62,381 bases of DNA, taken from a virus. The translations under genes and the position numbers were made by a program. The DNA lies in IMG/VR virus record IMGVR_UViG_3300013125_000007, positions 1 to 62,381 of that record, one strand, 5' to 3'. Shown piece by piece: positions 44,914 through 53,714 of this stretch (its first letter is position 1; each line of letters starts with the position of its first letter). The notes beneath the pieces were generated by a model, which saw nothing but the letters and a program-made list of their open reading frames with translations, made no database searches and was not told where the DNA came from.

Positions 44914-46489
44914 TATAAATTATAGGGAACTAATTAAACAAGAATATACAAAATGTGTAGAGAGTCCTATCTATTTTATTAAAAATTATTGTTTTATTCA
45001 ACATGCACAACGCGGCAAAATAAAATTTAATTTATATGAATTTCAAGAAAACGTCTTATCTGCATTTATTCATAATCCTAGAAATATAATTCTTAAAAAT
45101 AGACAAATGGGTTTATCTACATTGGCAGCTGCGTATTCATTTTGGCTAATGACGTTTTTTCCCGATAAGAATATTTTAGTTATTGCTACTAAACAAGGTG
45201 TAGCTAAAAATATTATTACCAAGGTTAGAACAATGCATGAACTCTTGCCAAGTTGGTTAAAAAGAAAATGTATAGAAGATAATAAACTTGGATTAACATA
45301 TGATAATGGTTCTAAAATATTTGCAAGTACTAGCACTAGTGATTCAGGTAGATCAGAAGCAGTATCTTTACTTATTGTAGATGAGGCTGCATTCATTTAT
45401 GGTATGGATGAATTGTGGACATCATTACAACCTACACTATCTACTGGTGGTGATATTATTATTTTATCTACTCCAAATGGTGTAGGTAATTGGTATCATC
45501 AAACATTTACAATGGCAGAAGAAAATAAAAATAATTTTTACCCTATTACTCTTCATTGGAAATTACATCCTGAGCGTGATCAAGCGTGGAGAGATACTCA
45601 AGATATTGAATTAGGTTATAAAAAAGCTAAACAAGAATGTGATGCGTCATTCTTGGCATCAGGTGAAACTGTAATTCCTGGAGAATTATTAGAATTTTAT
45701 AGAACGACACACTGTAAAGATCCGATACAAAAAACCGGGTTTGATACTAATGTATGGTTATGGGAATTTCCAGATTATACTAAAAAGTATATGATAGTAG
45801 CTGATGTGGCACGTGGAGATGGAAAAGATAATTCTACATTTCATGTTATAGAATTGGAAAGTATGGTTCAGGTTGCAGAATATCAAGGTAAAATAGGTAC
45901 TACAGAATTTGCAAATTTATTAGTAGAATATGCAACTAAATATAATGACGCACTTTTAGTAATAGAAAATGCGAGTATAGGTTGGTCTGTAATCCAAGTT
46001 GTCATAGACAGAAATTATAAAAATTTATTTTACAGTGACTCCAGTACTACATATATAGATAAAAAGGTTGAAACAAAATATATTCGTACTAATAGTAACA
46101 ATACAAAATCGACCCCAGGTTTTACTACATCTCTTAAAACTAGACCTTTAATTATTTCTAAAATGGAACAATATTTTACAGAAAGAACTATCACTATTAA
46201 ATCAATTAGAACAATAAATGAATTGACAACATTTGTATGGAGAAATGGACGTCCTGAAGCATCACCTAATTATAATGATGACTTGGTTATTGCATTGGCC
46301 ATAGGGTTATGGGTAAGGGATACAGCATTAAGACTATTTGAAAAATCTAAAGATTTAACAAAAATTTCACTTGATACATTTAAAGTAGAACGAAGTGGAA
46401 TAAATGCTATAAATCAATATACGTATTTACAAAATTCTAGATATATGAAAATTGGAATGGGCAATTATGATTTGAGAGAATTAATTTGA
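44903..46489 (+). CDS. Large terminase (gp17-like)
   Basis: This 528-residue protein packages DNA using an ATPase and a nuclease. The ATPase has the adenine/Walker A region NRQMGLST (66-73), an R-Q-x-G-x-S/T variant usual in T4-type terminases, Walker B LLIVDEA (D160, E161) and coupling motif ILSTPNG. The RNase-H-like nuclease has VADVARGDG (D301), LLVIENAS (acidic second site) and YNDDLVIALA (third site). All catalytic acids appear intact. A GGAG ribosome-binding site lies inside the previous gene. The stop overlaps the HD gene's TTG. Confidence 0.95.
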   Translation: MSTNINYRELIKQEYTKCVESPIYFIKNYCFIQHAQRGKIKFNLYEFQENVLSAFIHNPRNIILKNRQMGLSTLAAAYSFWLMTFFPDKNILVIATKQGVAKNIITKVRTMHELLPSWLKRKCIEDNKLGLTYDNGSKIFASTSTSDSGRSEAVSLLIVDEAAFIYGMDELWTSLQPTLSTGGDIIILSTPNGVGNWYHQTFTMAEENKNNFYPITLHWKLHPERDQAWRDTQDIELGYKKAKQECDASFLASGETVIPGELLEFYRTTHCKDPIQKTGFDTNVWLWEFPDYTKKYMIVADVARGDGKDNSTFHVIELESMVQVAEYQGKIGTTEFANLLVEYATKYNDALLVIENASIGWSVIQVVIDRNYKNLFYSDSSTTYIDKKVETKYIRTNSNNTKSTPGFTTSLKTRPLIISKMEQYFTERTITIKSIRTINELTTFVWRNGRPEASPNYNDDLVIALAIGLWVRDTALRLFEKSKDLTKISLDTFKVERSGINAINQYTYLQNSRYMKIGMGNYDLRELI

Positions 46490-46983
46490 TAAGTATAATA
46501 AAAGAATTATCATTAATAGATAAAGCAAAAGACTTAGCTCAACAGGTGCACTTGGGTCAAACACGTAAAGTATCAAAACAACCTTATATTATACATCCAT
46601 TTAGAGTATTTCAACAATCATTATTAAAAAATTACAATAAAGATATACAATTGGTCTCATTGTTACATGACACATACGAAGATTCAAAAAATAAAAAATA
46701 TGTAGAAGATACAATTAAATCCAGATTCGGTAATATAATCTGGTCATATGTTAAATTATTATCACATGACCCTAGTATAAATTACAATGAATATGTATTA
46801 TATCTTGCTAAAAAAAGTAAAGTTGCATTAACTGTAAAATTATTAGATATGGTCGAGAATCTAAAAGATAATCCTAGTTCTAAGCAAAAAACTAAATATT
46901 TAGAAGCTGTTCTATATTTATTAAATAATGGTATTAATATTGACTCTAGTATAGTATCTAATATAAAATTATTAACAACATAG
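46486..46983 (+). CDS. SpoT/MESH1-like HD hydrolase (putative (p)ppGpp hydrolase)
   Basis: This is a 165-residue protein from TTG 46486 (TTGA overlap with the terminase stop). The RelA/SpoT hydrolase metal and substrate residues are in order: AQQVHLGQTRK, YIIHPFRV (H37), LLHDTYED (H61, D62, E65, D66), and VKLLDMVENL (D121, N125). The length equals stand-alone MESH1-type small alarmone hydrolases (~180 residues), and no synthetase domain is present. It would lower (p)ppGpp and relieve the stringent response. Its place between terminase and portal is unexpected for a metabolic gene. Confidence 0.8.
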   Translation: MISIIKELSLIDKAKDLAQQVHLGQTRKVSKQPYIIHPFRVFQQSLLKNYNKDIQLVSLLHDTYEDSKNKKYVEDTIKSRFGNIIWSYVKLLSHDPSINYNEYVLYLAKKSKVALTVKLLDMVENLKDNPSSKQKTKYLEAVLYLLNNGINIDSSIVSNIKLLTT

Positions 46984-46993
46984 TGAGAATTAA

Positions 46994-48829
46994 ATGGCTA
47001 CCCAAACACTAATAGAAAACGTATTTAAAGGACTAAAAAGAATATTTGCGTCCGACGTAACAGTACGTAGAATTGGTAAAAATAAATTTAAAGTAATAGA
47101 TACTTATAATACTCAAGCAATGGGTATGCTAGCAACCAATTATTTAAATCACAAATACAGTGCATTTTTTAGTACAATGAAAGGTGGATACGGTGGTTAT
47201 ACACAGAATCATTCAGGTAATAGTCCTATACAACGTTCATTACTCTTTAGAGAATATGAACTTATGGATCAAGATCCTATACTCGCATCTGCTTTAGATT
47301 TATACGCCGAAGAAGCAACAGTAAAAAATGAAAATGGAATGATTGTTGCTATTAAAAGTGAAGACCAAGAAATTAAATCTATTTTAGAAAATTTATTTTA
47401 TGATATATTAAACATAGATTTTAATCTATTACATTGGACTAGAAACTTAGTAAAATATGGTGACATGTTTTTAAAATTAGATTTAGCTGAAAAAATTGGT
47501 ATAGTTCGAGTAGTTCCTATATCTCCATATTATATTGAAAGACAAGAAGGTCTTAGTGAATATAATCCATACGGGGTAAACTATAAAATTGAAGGTCCTA
47601 TATTAAAAGGTGTATACGAAGATTATGAAATAAGTCATTTTAGATTATTAAGTGATTCAAACTTTTTACCTTATGGTAAATCTATGATTGAGCCTGCAAG
47701 GCGAATTTGGAAGCAATTGACTTTGATGGAAGATGCTATGTTAATTCATAGAATCATTAGAGCACCTCAGAAAAGAATGTTTAAAATAGATATAGGTAAT
47801 TTATCACAAGATGATGCAAAATTTTATATACAAAAGATATCTGACCAAATAAAGAAGGTTCCTTATATTGATGAAACTACAGGTGATTATAATCTCCAAT
47901 ATAATATGCAAAATCTAACTGAAGACTTCTTTATACCTACACGTGGTGGAGCTGACACTACTCAAATTGATACCCTTCCAGGATTAGAATATAATGCTAT
48001 AGAAGATGTTGAATATCTAAAAAATAAAATGATGTCTGCACTACGTATTCCTAAGGCGTTTCTAGGATTTGATGCAGCTATAAATTCTAAGTCAACATTA
48101 TCTCAAGAAGATATTAGATTTGCTAGAACAATAGAACGTATTCAAAAAATTATTGCGGCAGAACTTAAAAACTTGGCAATAGTTCATTTGTTTTTACAAG
48201 GGTTTAATAACGAAGATTTAGCTAATTTTGAATTAACATTAACTAGTCCGTCGGTTATATATGAACAAGAAAAACTGGAAATTTGGAAAAGTAGATTAGA
48301 AGTTTCTACTCAGATGTTAGAACAAAAAATGTTTGGTAGTAAACTTATATATAGCAAAATATTTGGATTAAGTGAAACTGAAAGAAATGAATGCCAAGAA
48401 GATTTAGTCGAAGATACTAAATTTCAATATAGATTACAACAAATTTTAGAACAGGGCAATGACCCTAAGAAGACAATTACACACGCTGGCAATAACGAAG
48501 TTGATGATCCGGCGCGTACATTAGTAGCTGATAAAGAACTTAATGGAGATAAAGACACTAAAGGCAATCAAATGGGTAGACCTAAAGAAATCAAAACACG
48601 TTATGGAACAGATGAACATCCACTTGGTAGAGACCCATTAGGTCAAACTGCAATGCATAAAGCTACTGATGTTTATACATCTGAAAATAAGACTAAAGCT
48701 GGTCCAATGAGTTCAGATGCAAAGCGTAAAATAAATTCAATATCAAATTACATATTAAATAAGTCTAGTATATTGAAAGAAAACAATGAAATTTTAGGCG
48801 GAAGTATAGAACAGGCATTAAATGACTAA
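46994..48829 (+). CDS. Portal protein (gp20-like)
   Basis: This 611-residue protein forms the dodecameric portal vertex. Typical gp20 features are RSLLFREYELMDQDPILASALDLYAEE (about 76-102), the stem/clip segment around RIIRAPQKRMFKIDIG, and LPGLEYNAIEDVEYLKNKM followed by LRIPKAFLGFD (about 320-360). The C-terminal ~110 residues are charged and probably flexible. It follows the terminase and HD genes and precedes the head-assembly cluster, as in T4 (17-20-21-22-23 order with 18/19 displaced). Confidence 0.93.
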   Translation: MATQTLIENVFKGLKRIFASDVTVRRIGKNKFKVIDTYNTQAMGMLATNYLNHKYSAFFSTMKGGYGGYTQNHSGNSPIQRSLLFREYELMDQDPILASALDLYAEEATVKNENGMIVAIKSEDQEIKSILENLFYDILNIDFNLLHWTRNLVKYGDMFLKLDLAEKIGIVRVVPISPYYIERQEGLSEYNPYGVNYKIEGPILKGVYEDYEISHFRLLSDSNFLPYGKSMIEPARRIWKQLTLMEDAMLIHRIIRAPQKRMFKIDIGNLSQDDAKFYIQKISDQIKKVPYIDETTGDYNLQYNMQNLTEDFFIPTRGGADTTQIDTLPGLEYNAIEDVEYLKNKMMSALRIPKAFLGFDAAINSKSTLSQEDIRFARTIERIQKIIAAELKNLAIVHLFLQGFNNEDLANFELTLTSPSVIYEQEKLEIWKSRLEVSTQMLEQKMFGSKLIYSKIFGLSETERNECQEDLVEDTKFQYRLQQILEQGNDPKKTITHAGNNEVDDPARTLVADKELNGDKDTKGNQMGRPKEIKTRYGTDEHPLGRDPLGQTAMHKATDVYTSENKTKAGPMSSDAKRKINSISNYILNKSSILKENNEILGGSIEQALND

Positions 48830-48888
48830 TATTCAATAGAATTTTCAAAAGTTCTATATTATATATTATACAAAATTGAGGATTACAA

Positions 48889-49800
48889 ATGTTAAGTAAG
48901 AACATAAAGCACAACAAAATTAAAAATGTAGGTTTATTGTTCGAATTGTTAGCTAGACAACTTACTGCCGATGTATTAGAGGATAAAAAATCTTCAGTTA
49001 GTGCTACAATTATTAAAGAATTTTTTTTTAAAGATTCAGAACTTAGAAAAGAGTTAGATTTATATCAAAAACTAATAAAAAGTAATTTTGTTTCAGAAAT
49101 TAAAGCAGCTAATTATGTTGATATAATAGTTGAAGCTCGCCACACTATTAATCATACTAAACTTAGAAAAGAAAAATATAATATAATTAGAAAAATATCT
49201 GAAAATTTTAATATTGATTCATTTTTCAAATCTAGAATTGATAATTATGCGACATACGCTTCTATCTATAAATTATTTGAATATAGCACACTCACAGAAT
49301 CACAATACAAAAATATACATGACCTAATTGATTGTAAGTTTAAAATCGTTGAGCATCTTACTCGTAAAAATGTTAAAAAAGAAAAAGTTAAATCTAATAT
49401 ATCTAATATATCGGATATATTGGCTAAAGAAAATATGTCTATTAGATTATTAACTCAAAAGATTATCATAGATGATTTTAATAAGAATTTTAGTAATAAA
49501 TTAAATGAATCTCAAAAAATGTTAATAAGGAATTATATAAATGGAATTACTAATACAAATTCGTTTATGGATTCTGTATATAAATGTATTCCGATTATAG
49601 TTACTGAAATGACAAATTTAAGTAAATTAATTCAAGATATTCCTATAAGAATAAAATTAGTTGAATTAACTAAGGGTATAGATAGACTTAAAAATGCAAA
49701 ATCTATTAATGATGACCAGTTTATTGCATTATTAAAAGTTTATTCTTTAATAGAAGAAATACAATCAAATTTAAAAAAACACAATTGCGGATGTAAATAA
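48889..49800 (+). CDS. Head-module hypothetical protein
   Basis: This is a 303-residue, highly helical, basic protein with a GAGGA ribosome-binding site, ending CGCK. A 59-bp gap with the inverted repeat ATAGAA/TTCTAT precedes it. The position between portal and protease corresponds to T4 gp67/gp68 prohead-core genes, but it is far longer and basic rather than acidic, so equivalence is not claimed. Similar genes occur here in environmental T4-like phages. Confidence 0.55.
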   Translation: MLSKNIKHNKIKNVGLLFELLARQLTADVLEDKKSSVSATIIKEFFFKDSELRKELDLYQKLIKSNFVSEIKAANYVDIIVEARHTINHTKLRKEKYNIIRKISENFNIDSFFKSRIDNYATYASIYKLFEYSTLTESQYKNIHDLIDCKFKIVEHLTRKNVKKEKVKSNISNISDILAKENMSIRLLTQKIIIDDFNKNFSNKLNESQKMLIRNYINGITNTNSFMDSVYKCIPIIVTEMTNLSKLIQDIPIRIKLVELTKGIDRLKNAKSINDDQFIALLKVYSLIEEIQSNLKKHNCGCK

Positions 49801-49801
49801 A

Positions 49802-50353
49802 ATGAAAACAATTAAATTAAAAGACGTATTAACCGAAAAATCAATTAGTAAATCGAGTCCTGAATATGACACATATTTTAAAGCTGCATTAAAAAAGTTT
49901 AATATTAAATCACCTTCTGAATTAGATGATTATAAAAAAACTGAATTTTTTAATTATGTAGACAGAGGTTGGGATGCAGAAAAAAATGAAACTGATTTAG
50001 ATGAAACATCATCGGTAGGTGGACTATCGGGTGGTGATAGTTATCAAACTCCGTTTGCATTTTCTAAACGTGAGTTAAATCCTCGTAAAAAAAAATCAAT
50101 TGAAAAAAACGGTGTAGTAATAGTTAAAGAAGAAGTTACTCCTGAAATTTCACCTAAAAAACATATCGCGAATTGTGTTAAAGAAATTAGATATAAATTG
50201 AGTGAGGTAGAAAAAATGATAGATCAATCTAAAGTATTTAAAGAAACAGTAGGACTTAAATCGTCTGATTTTTATAAAAGAACTAATAATAATCTTAAAC
50301 GAATTGGTGAACAAATTTATAGAATCATCAATAAAATGCAGACAATTAAATAA
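49802..50353 (+). CDS. Head-module protein with SPEYxxYFKAALKKF motif
   Basis: This is a 183-residue protein. The N-terminus has a short helix ending VLTE (L-x-E, the T4-type prohead-protease consensus). The conserved-looking segment KSSPEYDTYFKAALKKFNIKSP...FFNYVDRGW follows at about 16-58. The middle is Ser/Gly-rich and the end a charged helix. It is probably a prohead-core or internal protein. The stop overlaps the next start (TAATG). Confidence 0.55.
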   Translation: MKTIKLKDVLTEKSISKSSPEYDTYFKAALKKFNIKSPSELDDYKKTEFFNYVDRGWDAEKNETDLDETSSVGGLSGGDSYQTPFAFSKRELNPRKKKSIEKNGVVIVKEEVTPEISPKKHIANCVKEIRYKLSEVEKMIDQSKVFKETVGLKSSDFYKRTNNNLKRIGEQIYRIINKMQTIK

Positions 50354-50555
50354 TGAAAGATATAAATAATAAATTTTTAAGTGAACTTAGAAAAAATTTA
50401 CAAATTAGTATTTTAAATGAAAGTACTAGTAGTTATGTTATAGGTTTGTTAAATAAATTGTCGATTAAGAGTGAAGATTTATTGTTGTATTTGATAAAGG
50501 TGGTAAAAATGATTAATATACCTTTTCGAATGTTAGTGATATATTAGAAAACTAA
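50353..50555 (+). pseudogene. Small head-module gene broken by a frameshift and a stop
   Basis: The frame from ATG 50353 (MKDINNKFLSEL, helix ending ILNES) runs to about GEDL-type codons near 50475 and then gives an unnatural tail ending at 50547. In another frame, from 50481, the sequence reads IVVFDKGGKND, a TAA at 50514-50516, then YTFSNVSDILEN and TAA at 50553-50555, which looks like the genuine C-terminus. Ten bases later the next gene begins with a good ribosome-binding site, as expected if the old stop was at 50555. The 203-bp length is one base short of a whole number of codons. A sequencing error could explain one lesion. Confidence 0.55.
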
Positions 50556-50564
50556 AAGGTTAAT

Positions 50565-50885
50565 TTGAATTATTTAGATGAAATAAAAGATGAAATAGTA
50601 GAAGAAAAAATAGAAGGTTTAGATAAAATTAGATCATTTGAAGACATTCAAACTGAATTATTGTCTAATAGAATTATAAATACTTTAAAAAATAAAGGTC
50701 TTCTATTAGAAGGTTCAAGATTTGATTTAATAGATAATAGATGTAAAATGTTATTAATATGTTTAGATGACATTTTACCTGGTAAAATAATCGATACAAA
50801 TGGTAAAGTGTTAAGCTTATCATCTAAATGGATGTATAAACGCATAGATGCTAATAAAGTATTAGTTGAATATGTTTTTAAGTAA
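50565..50885 (+). CDS. Hypothetical head-module protein
   Basis: This is a 106-residue protein from TTG 50565, preceded by AAAAGG. The N-terminal acidic helix is followed by a small mixed domain (LLICLDDILPGKII). It ends 8 bp before the prohead protease gene. No family is recognised. Confidence 0.5.
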   Translation: MNYLDEIKDEIVEEKIEGLDKIRSFEDIQTELLSNRIINTLKNKGLLLEGSRFDLIDNRCKMLLICLDDILPGKIIDTNGKVLSLSSKWMYKRIDANKVLVEYVFK

Positions 50886-50893
50886 GGAAACAA

Positions 50894-51502
50894 ATGAAAA
50901 AACTTTTAATTGAATGTAGTAATTTTTCTCCTACTAGTATGGTATTAGAAGGTACTAGTACTATTGGCAAAAAATTAATTGTTAGTGGTATTATACAACG
51001 GGCTAATACCAAAAATCAAAATGGTAGAGTATATCCTAGATCAATTTTAGAAAGAGTTGTACAAGATTATTTAATTTTAATTAAAGAAAGAAGATCTTTA
51101 GGTGAATTAGACCATCCAGATTCTGAAATTATAACACTCGCGAATGTATCTCACGTATTCACGGAAATTTGGTGGAAGGGTGATGATTTATATGGTAAGG
51201 TAGAAATTTTGGATACACCAAGTGGTAATATATTACGTAAACTATTTGAAGCCAAAATTAAACTTGGTATATCATCACGAGGTACAGGTAGTGTTAGAGA
51301 ACTGGCGACGGGTGGTGTTGAAGTATTAGAAGATTTTGATTTAATTGGATGGGACTTTGTTTCTAATCCATCTACACAAGGTGCATTTATGAATAAAATA
51401 AATGAATCTACTAAGAAACAACCACTTAATGAAAAAGCAGTGTGTCGTAATAAAGTAGACTGCTTAATAACAGAAATTTTAATAGACTTAAATAGGAAAT
51501 AA
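50894..51502 (+). CDS. Prohead protease (gp21-like)
   Basis: This 202-residue serine protease is of the herpesvirus/T4 prohead type. IVSGIIQRANTKNQNGRVYP (29-48) is the conserved first strand region, GELDHP supplies catalytic His (H74), and LGISSRG supplies the nucleophile Ser (S127 or S128). WDFVSNPS (about 153-160) closes the fold. It cleaves scaffold, capsid and internal proteins after L/I-x-E. The N-terminus itself contains MVLEG, a possible self-cleavage site. AAGGA ribosome-binding site. Confidence 0.93.
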   Translation: MKKLLIECSNFSPTSMVLEGTSTIGKKLIVSGIIQRANTKNQNGRVYPRSILERVVQDYLILIKERRSLGELDHPDSEIITLANVSHVFTEIWWKGDDLYGKVEILDTPSGNILRKLFEAKIKLGISSRGTGSVRELATGGVEVLEDFDLIGWDFVSNPSTQGAFMNKINESTKKQPLNEKAVCRNKVDCLITEILIDLNRK

Positions 51503-51504
51503 TA

Positions 51505-51789
51505 ATGCGAATTAAGATCCAACGTGTGAAAGCATGGGAAGCAGATAATGCTCCAATAGTATGGGGATTTTTTGGTGTACCTGTAGGTGTAAGTGGTGTA
51601 TTTAAAGAAATGAATTCTAAATTAAATGAATCATCAAGTAATACTGGTGAAAAAAGTGAAAAATTTTATTTTGATAATATACGAAAAATTTGGTATACTA
51701 AAGACAAAAGATCAGTTGAAATAGCAAGAGAAAAAATAGAAAAAATATTTGCTAATAGCAATATATCTTTAATTTGGAATATAATTTAA
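51505..51789 (+). CDS. Small hypothetical protein after the protease
   Basis: This is a 94-residue protein with an AGGAAA ribosome-binding site. It has a short N-terminal domain rich in Trp/Gly/Val (AWEADNAPIVWGFFGVPVGV), a Ser-rich linker and a basic helix. No family is recognised. Confidence 0.45.
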   Translation: MRIKIQRVKAWEADNAPIVWGFFGVPVGVSGVFKEMNSKLNESSSNTGEKSEKFYFDNIRKIWYTKDKRSVEIAREKIEKIFANSNISLIWNII

Positions 51790-51848
51790 TAAAAGCTATG
51801 GCATATAGTAAATTTAATAAATTTAAAGACTTTTAATAAGATAATATA

Positions 51849-51874
51849 ATGAAAAAATCAGAATTAAAACAAAT
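51849..51874 (+). repeat. 26-bp direct repeat, copy 1 (shared gene start)
   Basis: Exact 26-bp identity with 52562-52587, beginning at the ATG of each gene and encoding MKKSELKQI. The identity stops abruptly on both sides; the base before the ATG differs. Confidence 0.8.
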
Positions 51875-52031
51875 AATTACATCTGTTATATTAGAATCTA
51901 TATACGATACACGTGAAGAGTGTGGCGCTAAAGGTGCGCTTAGATATAATCGCTCAGGTCAATTATTAAATCCAAAATCTATTATATTTAGTACTGATAA
52001 GATGCTATGTAAAAGTGTGCAGATATTTTAA
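51849..52031 (+). CDS. Small protein with MKKSELKQII N-terminus, copy 1
   Basis: This is a 60-residue protein. The first nine codons are identical at DNA level to those of the gene at 52562 (26 bp). The N-terminal helix ends VILES, giving an I-L-E site for the prohead protease, so residues 1-16 may be a capsid-targeting peptide like those of T4 internal proteins. The rest (CGAKGALRYNRSGQLLNPK) contains two Cys. Confidence 0.5.
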   Translation: MKKSELKQIITSVILESIYDTREECGAKGALRYNRSGQLLNPKSIIFSTDKMLCKSVQIF

Positions 52032-52150
52032 TTAAAAATAAACGTAGAGTAGTATAATAAATTATTACGTAACTAATAACTTATATCGATATAGTATTTT
52101 AAGTATAGTAGCGAAATTGAAACTGTAATTGCAATAAATGGAGAAAATAA

Positions 52151-52510
52151 ATGAATAAATTTGCTGGAATATTATTAACATCAAGAACACAAATGCATAT
52201 AGCACATTTACAAGTACAATCTTATGCTGCACATATGGCTCTTAATGCATATTATGATGGTATCGTTGGATTAATTGACGGTTTAGTAGAAGAGTATCAA
52301 GGTAAATACGGAATTGTAAAAGGGTATAAAATAATTGGTATTAAAGATATGGATACCCCTGAAGCTATATTAACATATTTGAAATCAATATTAAAATTCG
52401 TAGAAGTAGCTAGAAAACAATTACCTCAAGATACCAATATTCAAAATAATATTGATGCAATAGTAACTCTATTAGATAGTACAATTTATAAACTAACATT
52501 TTTAAAATAA
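52151..52510 (+). CDS. DUF5856-like helical protein
   Basis: This is a 119-residue protein with a GGAG ribosome-binding site. It is a four-helix-type pattern with HIAHLQVQSYAAHMALNAYYDGIVGLIDGLVEEYQGKYG (about 17-55), the motif set of a family found in environmental T4-like phages near head genes (DUF5856). The His/Glu/Asp arrangement in helices 1 and 2 recalls ferritin/Dps-like folds, which is inference only. Confidence 0.65.
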   Translation: MNKFAGILLTSRTQMHIAHLQVQSYAAHMALNAYYDGIVGLIDGLVEEYQGKYGIVKGYKIIGIKDMDTPEAILTYLKSILKFVEVARKQLPQDTNIQNNIDAIVTLLDSTIYKLTFLK

Positions 52511-52561
52511 AATCTGAAATGTTAGAATTAAAAAAAATAATCAATAAAATAAGGCAACTAT

Positions 52562-52587
52562 ATGAAAAAATCAGAATTAAAACAAAT
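52562..52587 (+). repeat. 26-bp direct repeat, copy 2 (shared gene start)
   Basis: Exact partner of 51849-51874; see that entry. Confidence 0.8.
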
Positions 52588-52954
52588 TATATTAACAGAA
52601 CTAAAACGTTATTTAGTATTAGAAGATAAACCTACGACTGGTTGGGTTTTCGATCAAAATAATACTGTAAAATTATTAGCTAAAGCTATGGGTCAGGGAT
52701 TTAAGGTAGGTTTAGGATATGAATATGATAACAGAGTAGAATTTAATTTTAACTCGTGGCATGGTGAAAAATTTCCAAATCTTAAAGAATTTATAAAAGT
52801 TGTAAAAACAATTCCTGGAATTTTAAAATATGTAAATATATCAAAAGCGCACCAAATACTTGGTCAAGCTGATAGTAAAAGAGTAAGAACATTTGTAATT
52901 CCTAAATTACCACAATATTTTATGAAACCTACTAAATATTATAATGTTTTATAG
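52562..52954 (+). CDS. Small protein with MKKSELKQII N-terminus, copy 2
   Basis: This is a 130-residue protein. The shared N-terminal peptide continues LTELKRYLVLEDK, giving L-T-E and V-L-E candidate cleavage points. The body is a small alpha/beta domain (TGWVFDQNNTVKLLAKAMGQGF) unrelated to that of copy 1. This is consistent with a common targeting peptide fused to different cargo. Confidence 0.5.
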   Translation: MKKSELKQIILTELKRYLVLEDKPTTGWVFDQNNTVKLLAKAMGQGFKVGLGYEYDNRVEFNFNSWHGEKFPNLKEFIKVVKTIPGILKYVNISKAHQILGQADSKRVRTFVIPKLPQYFMKPTKYYNVL

Positions 52955-52975
52955 TTTGTTAAGTAAAGGAGACGT

Positions 52976-53374
52976 ATGACTCAAATTATCATAAGTAAGT
53001 TAATTAAAGAAGAGCAAGAAAAAAAAGAAGCTCAAATACTAACACCTGACCAGAAGAAACAATTTTTAGAAACAGTTTCTAATTATAATTCATATAGGAA
53101 TAAATTAAAAACTGAAACAGATTTAGTTCAAATGGCCAATGAGTTATGTACAATTGCTGATACTGCACAAAGTTTAGCATTAAATGAAACTGATGAATGG
53201 TTTGATACTATAACAATTAATAGAAATATGAAAGAATTAAAAAAGATAAATGAACTTTTTAATTCATCAGCAAAAGATGCAAAACTTTTACAAGATAGAA
53301 TGTTATCTTTATATGAAGATATGGGTCACATTTTAGGTAGGTATTTCGATATTAAAACTAATAAGGTAAGTTAA
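52976..53374 (+). CDS. Helical head-module protein
   Basis: This is a 132-residue protein with a strong AAAGGAG ribosome-binding site. The N-terminus is a short amphipathic helix ending KLIKEE (I-K-E). The remainder is helical and charged, with a likely coiled coil. It may be an internal head or core protein. No family is recognised. Confidence 0.5.
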   Translation: MTQIIISKLIKEEQEKKEAQILTPDQKKQFLETVSNYNSYRNKLKTETDLVQMANELCTIADTAQSLALNETDEWFDTITINRNMKELKKINELFNSSAKDAKLLQDRMLSLYEDMGHILGRYFDIKTNKVS

Positions 53375-53376
53375 AT

Positions 53377-53655
53377 ATGATAAATATATTCAATAAAATA
53401 GGTAATTTTTTTGTTAAAGCAATTACATTTAATAATAATATATCATCAACTAGATTAATCGCGGTTTGGAGCGGATTTGTATTTTCTATATCTTTAGTAT
53501 ATGGATTTAGTGTAGTATTAATATATTATAAAGATTTAATTATACAATACGCTGGAATTTTATTGGGTGGGTTGCTTGGAACCTTAGGTGTTAAGGCATA
53601 TGAGAAAAAAGGAACAACAACTTTAAGTACAAAATTAAACAATAGTACAAATTAG
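53377..53655 (+). CDS. Two-helix membrane protein (holin-like)
   Basis: This is a 92-residue protein with two predicted transmembrane helices (about 27-50 and 55-73, the second Gly-rich: AGILLGGLLGTLGVKAY) and a short polar tail. The size and topology fit a class II holin, but nothing in the neighbourhood proves a lysis role; the transglycosylase gene is 40 kb away. Confidence 0.45.
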   Translation: MINIFNKIGNFFVKAITFNNNISSTRLIAVWSGFVFSISLVYGFSVVLIYYKDLIIQYAGILLGGLLGTLGVKAYEKKGTTTLSTKLNNSTN

Positions 53656-53714
53656 ATAAAAATATCGATAACTAATATATATAATAGTAATTTTCAATAA
53701 ATAATGAGGTTAAT

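Noticed and set aside
50353-50555. Programmed ribosomal frameshift in the small head gene
   Set aside because: No slippery heptamer or downstream structure is evident, and a stop codon at 50514 would still interrupt the second frame.
51799-51837. 12-codon frame (MAYSKFNKFKDF) between the 51505 and 51849 genes
   Set aside because: Too short and without a ribosome-binding site; cannot be told from chance.
52082-52093. Perfect 12-bp palindrome TATATCGATATA in the gap before the 52151 gene
   Set aside because: Single copy and mostly alternating AT; too likely by chance in this composition to call an operator.
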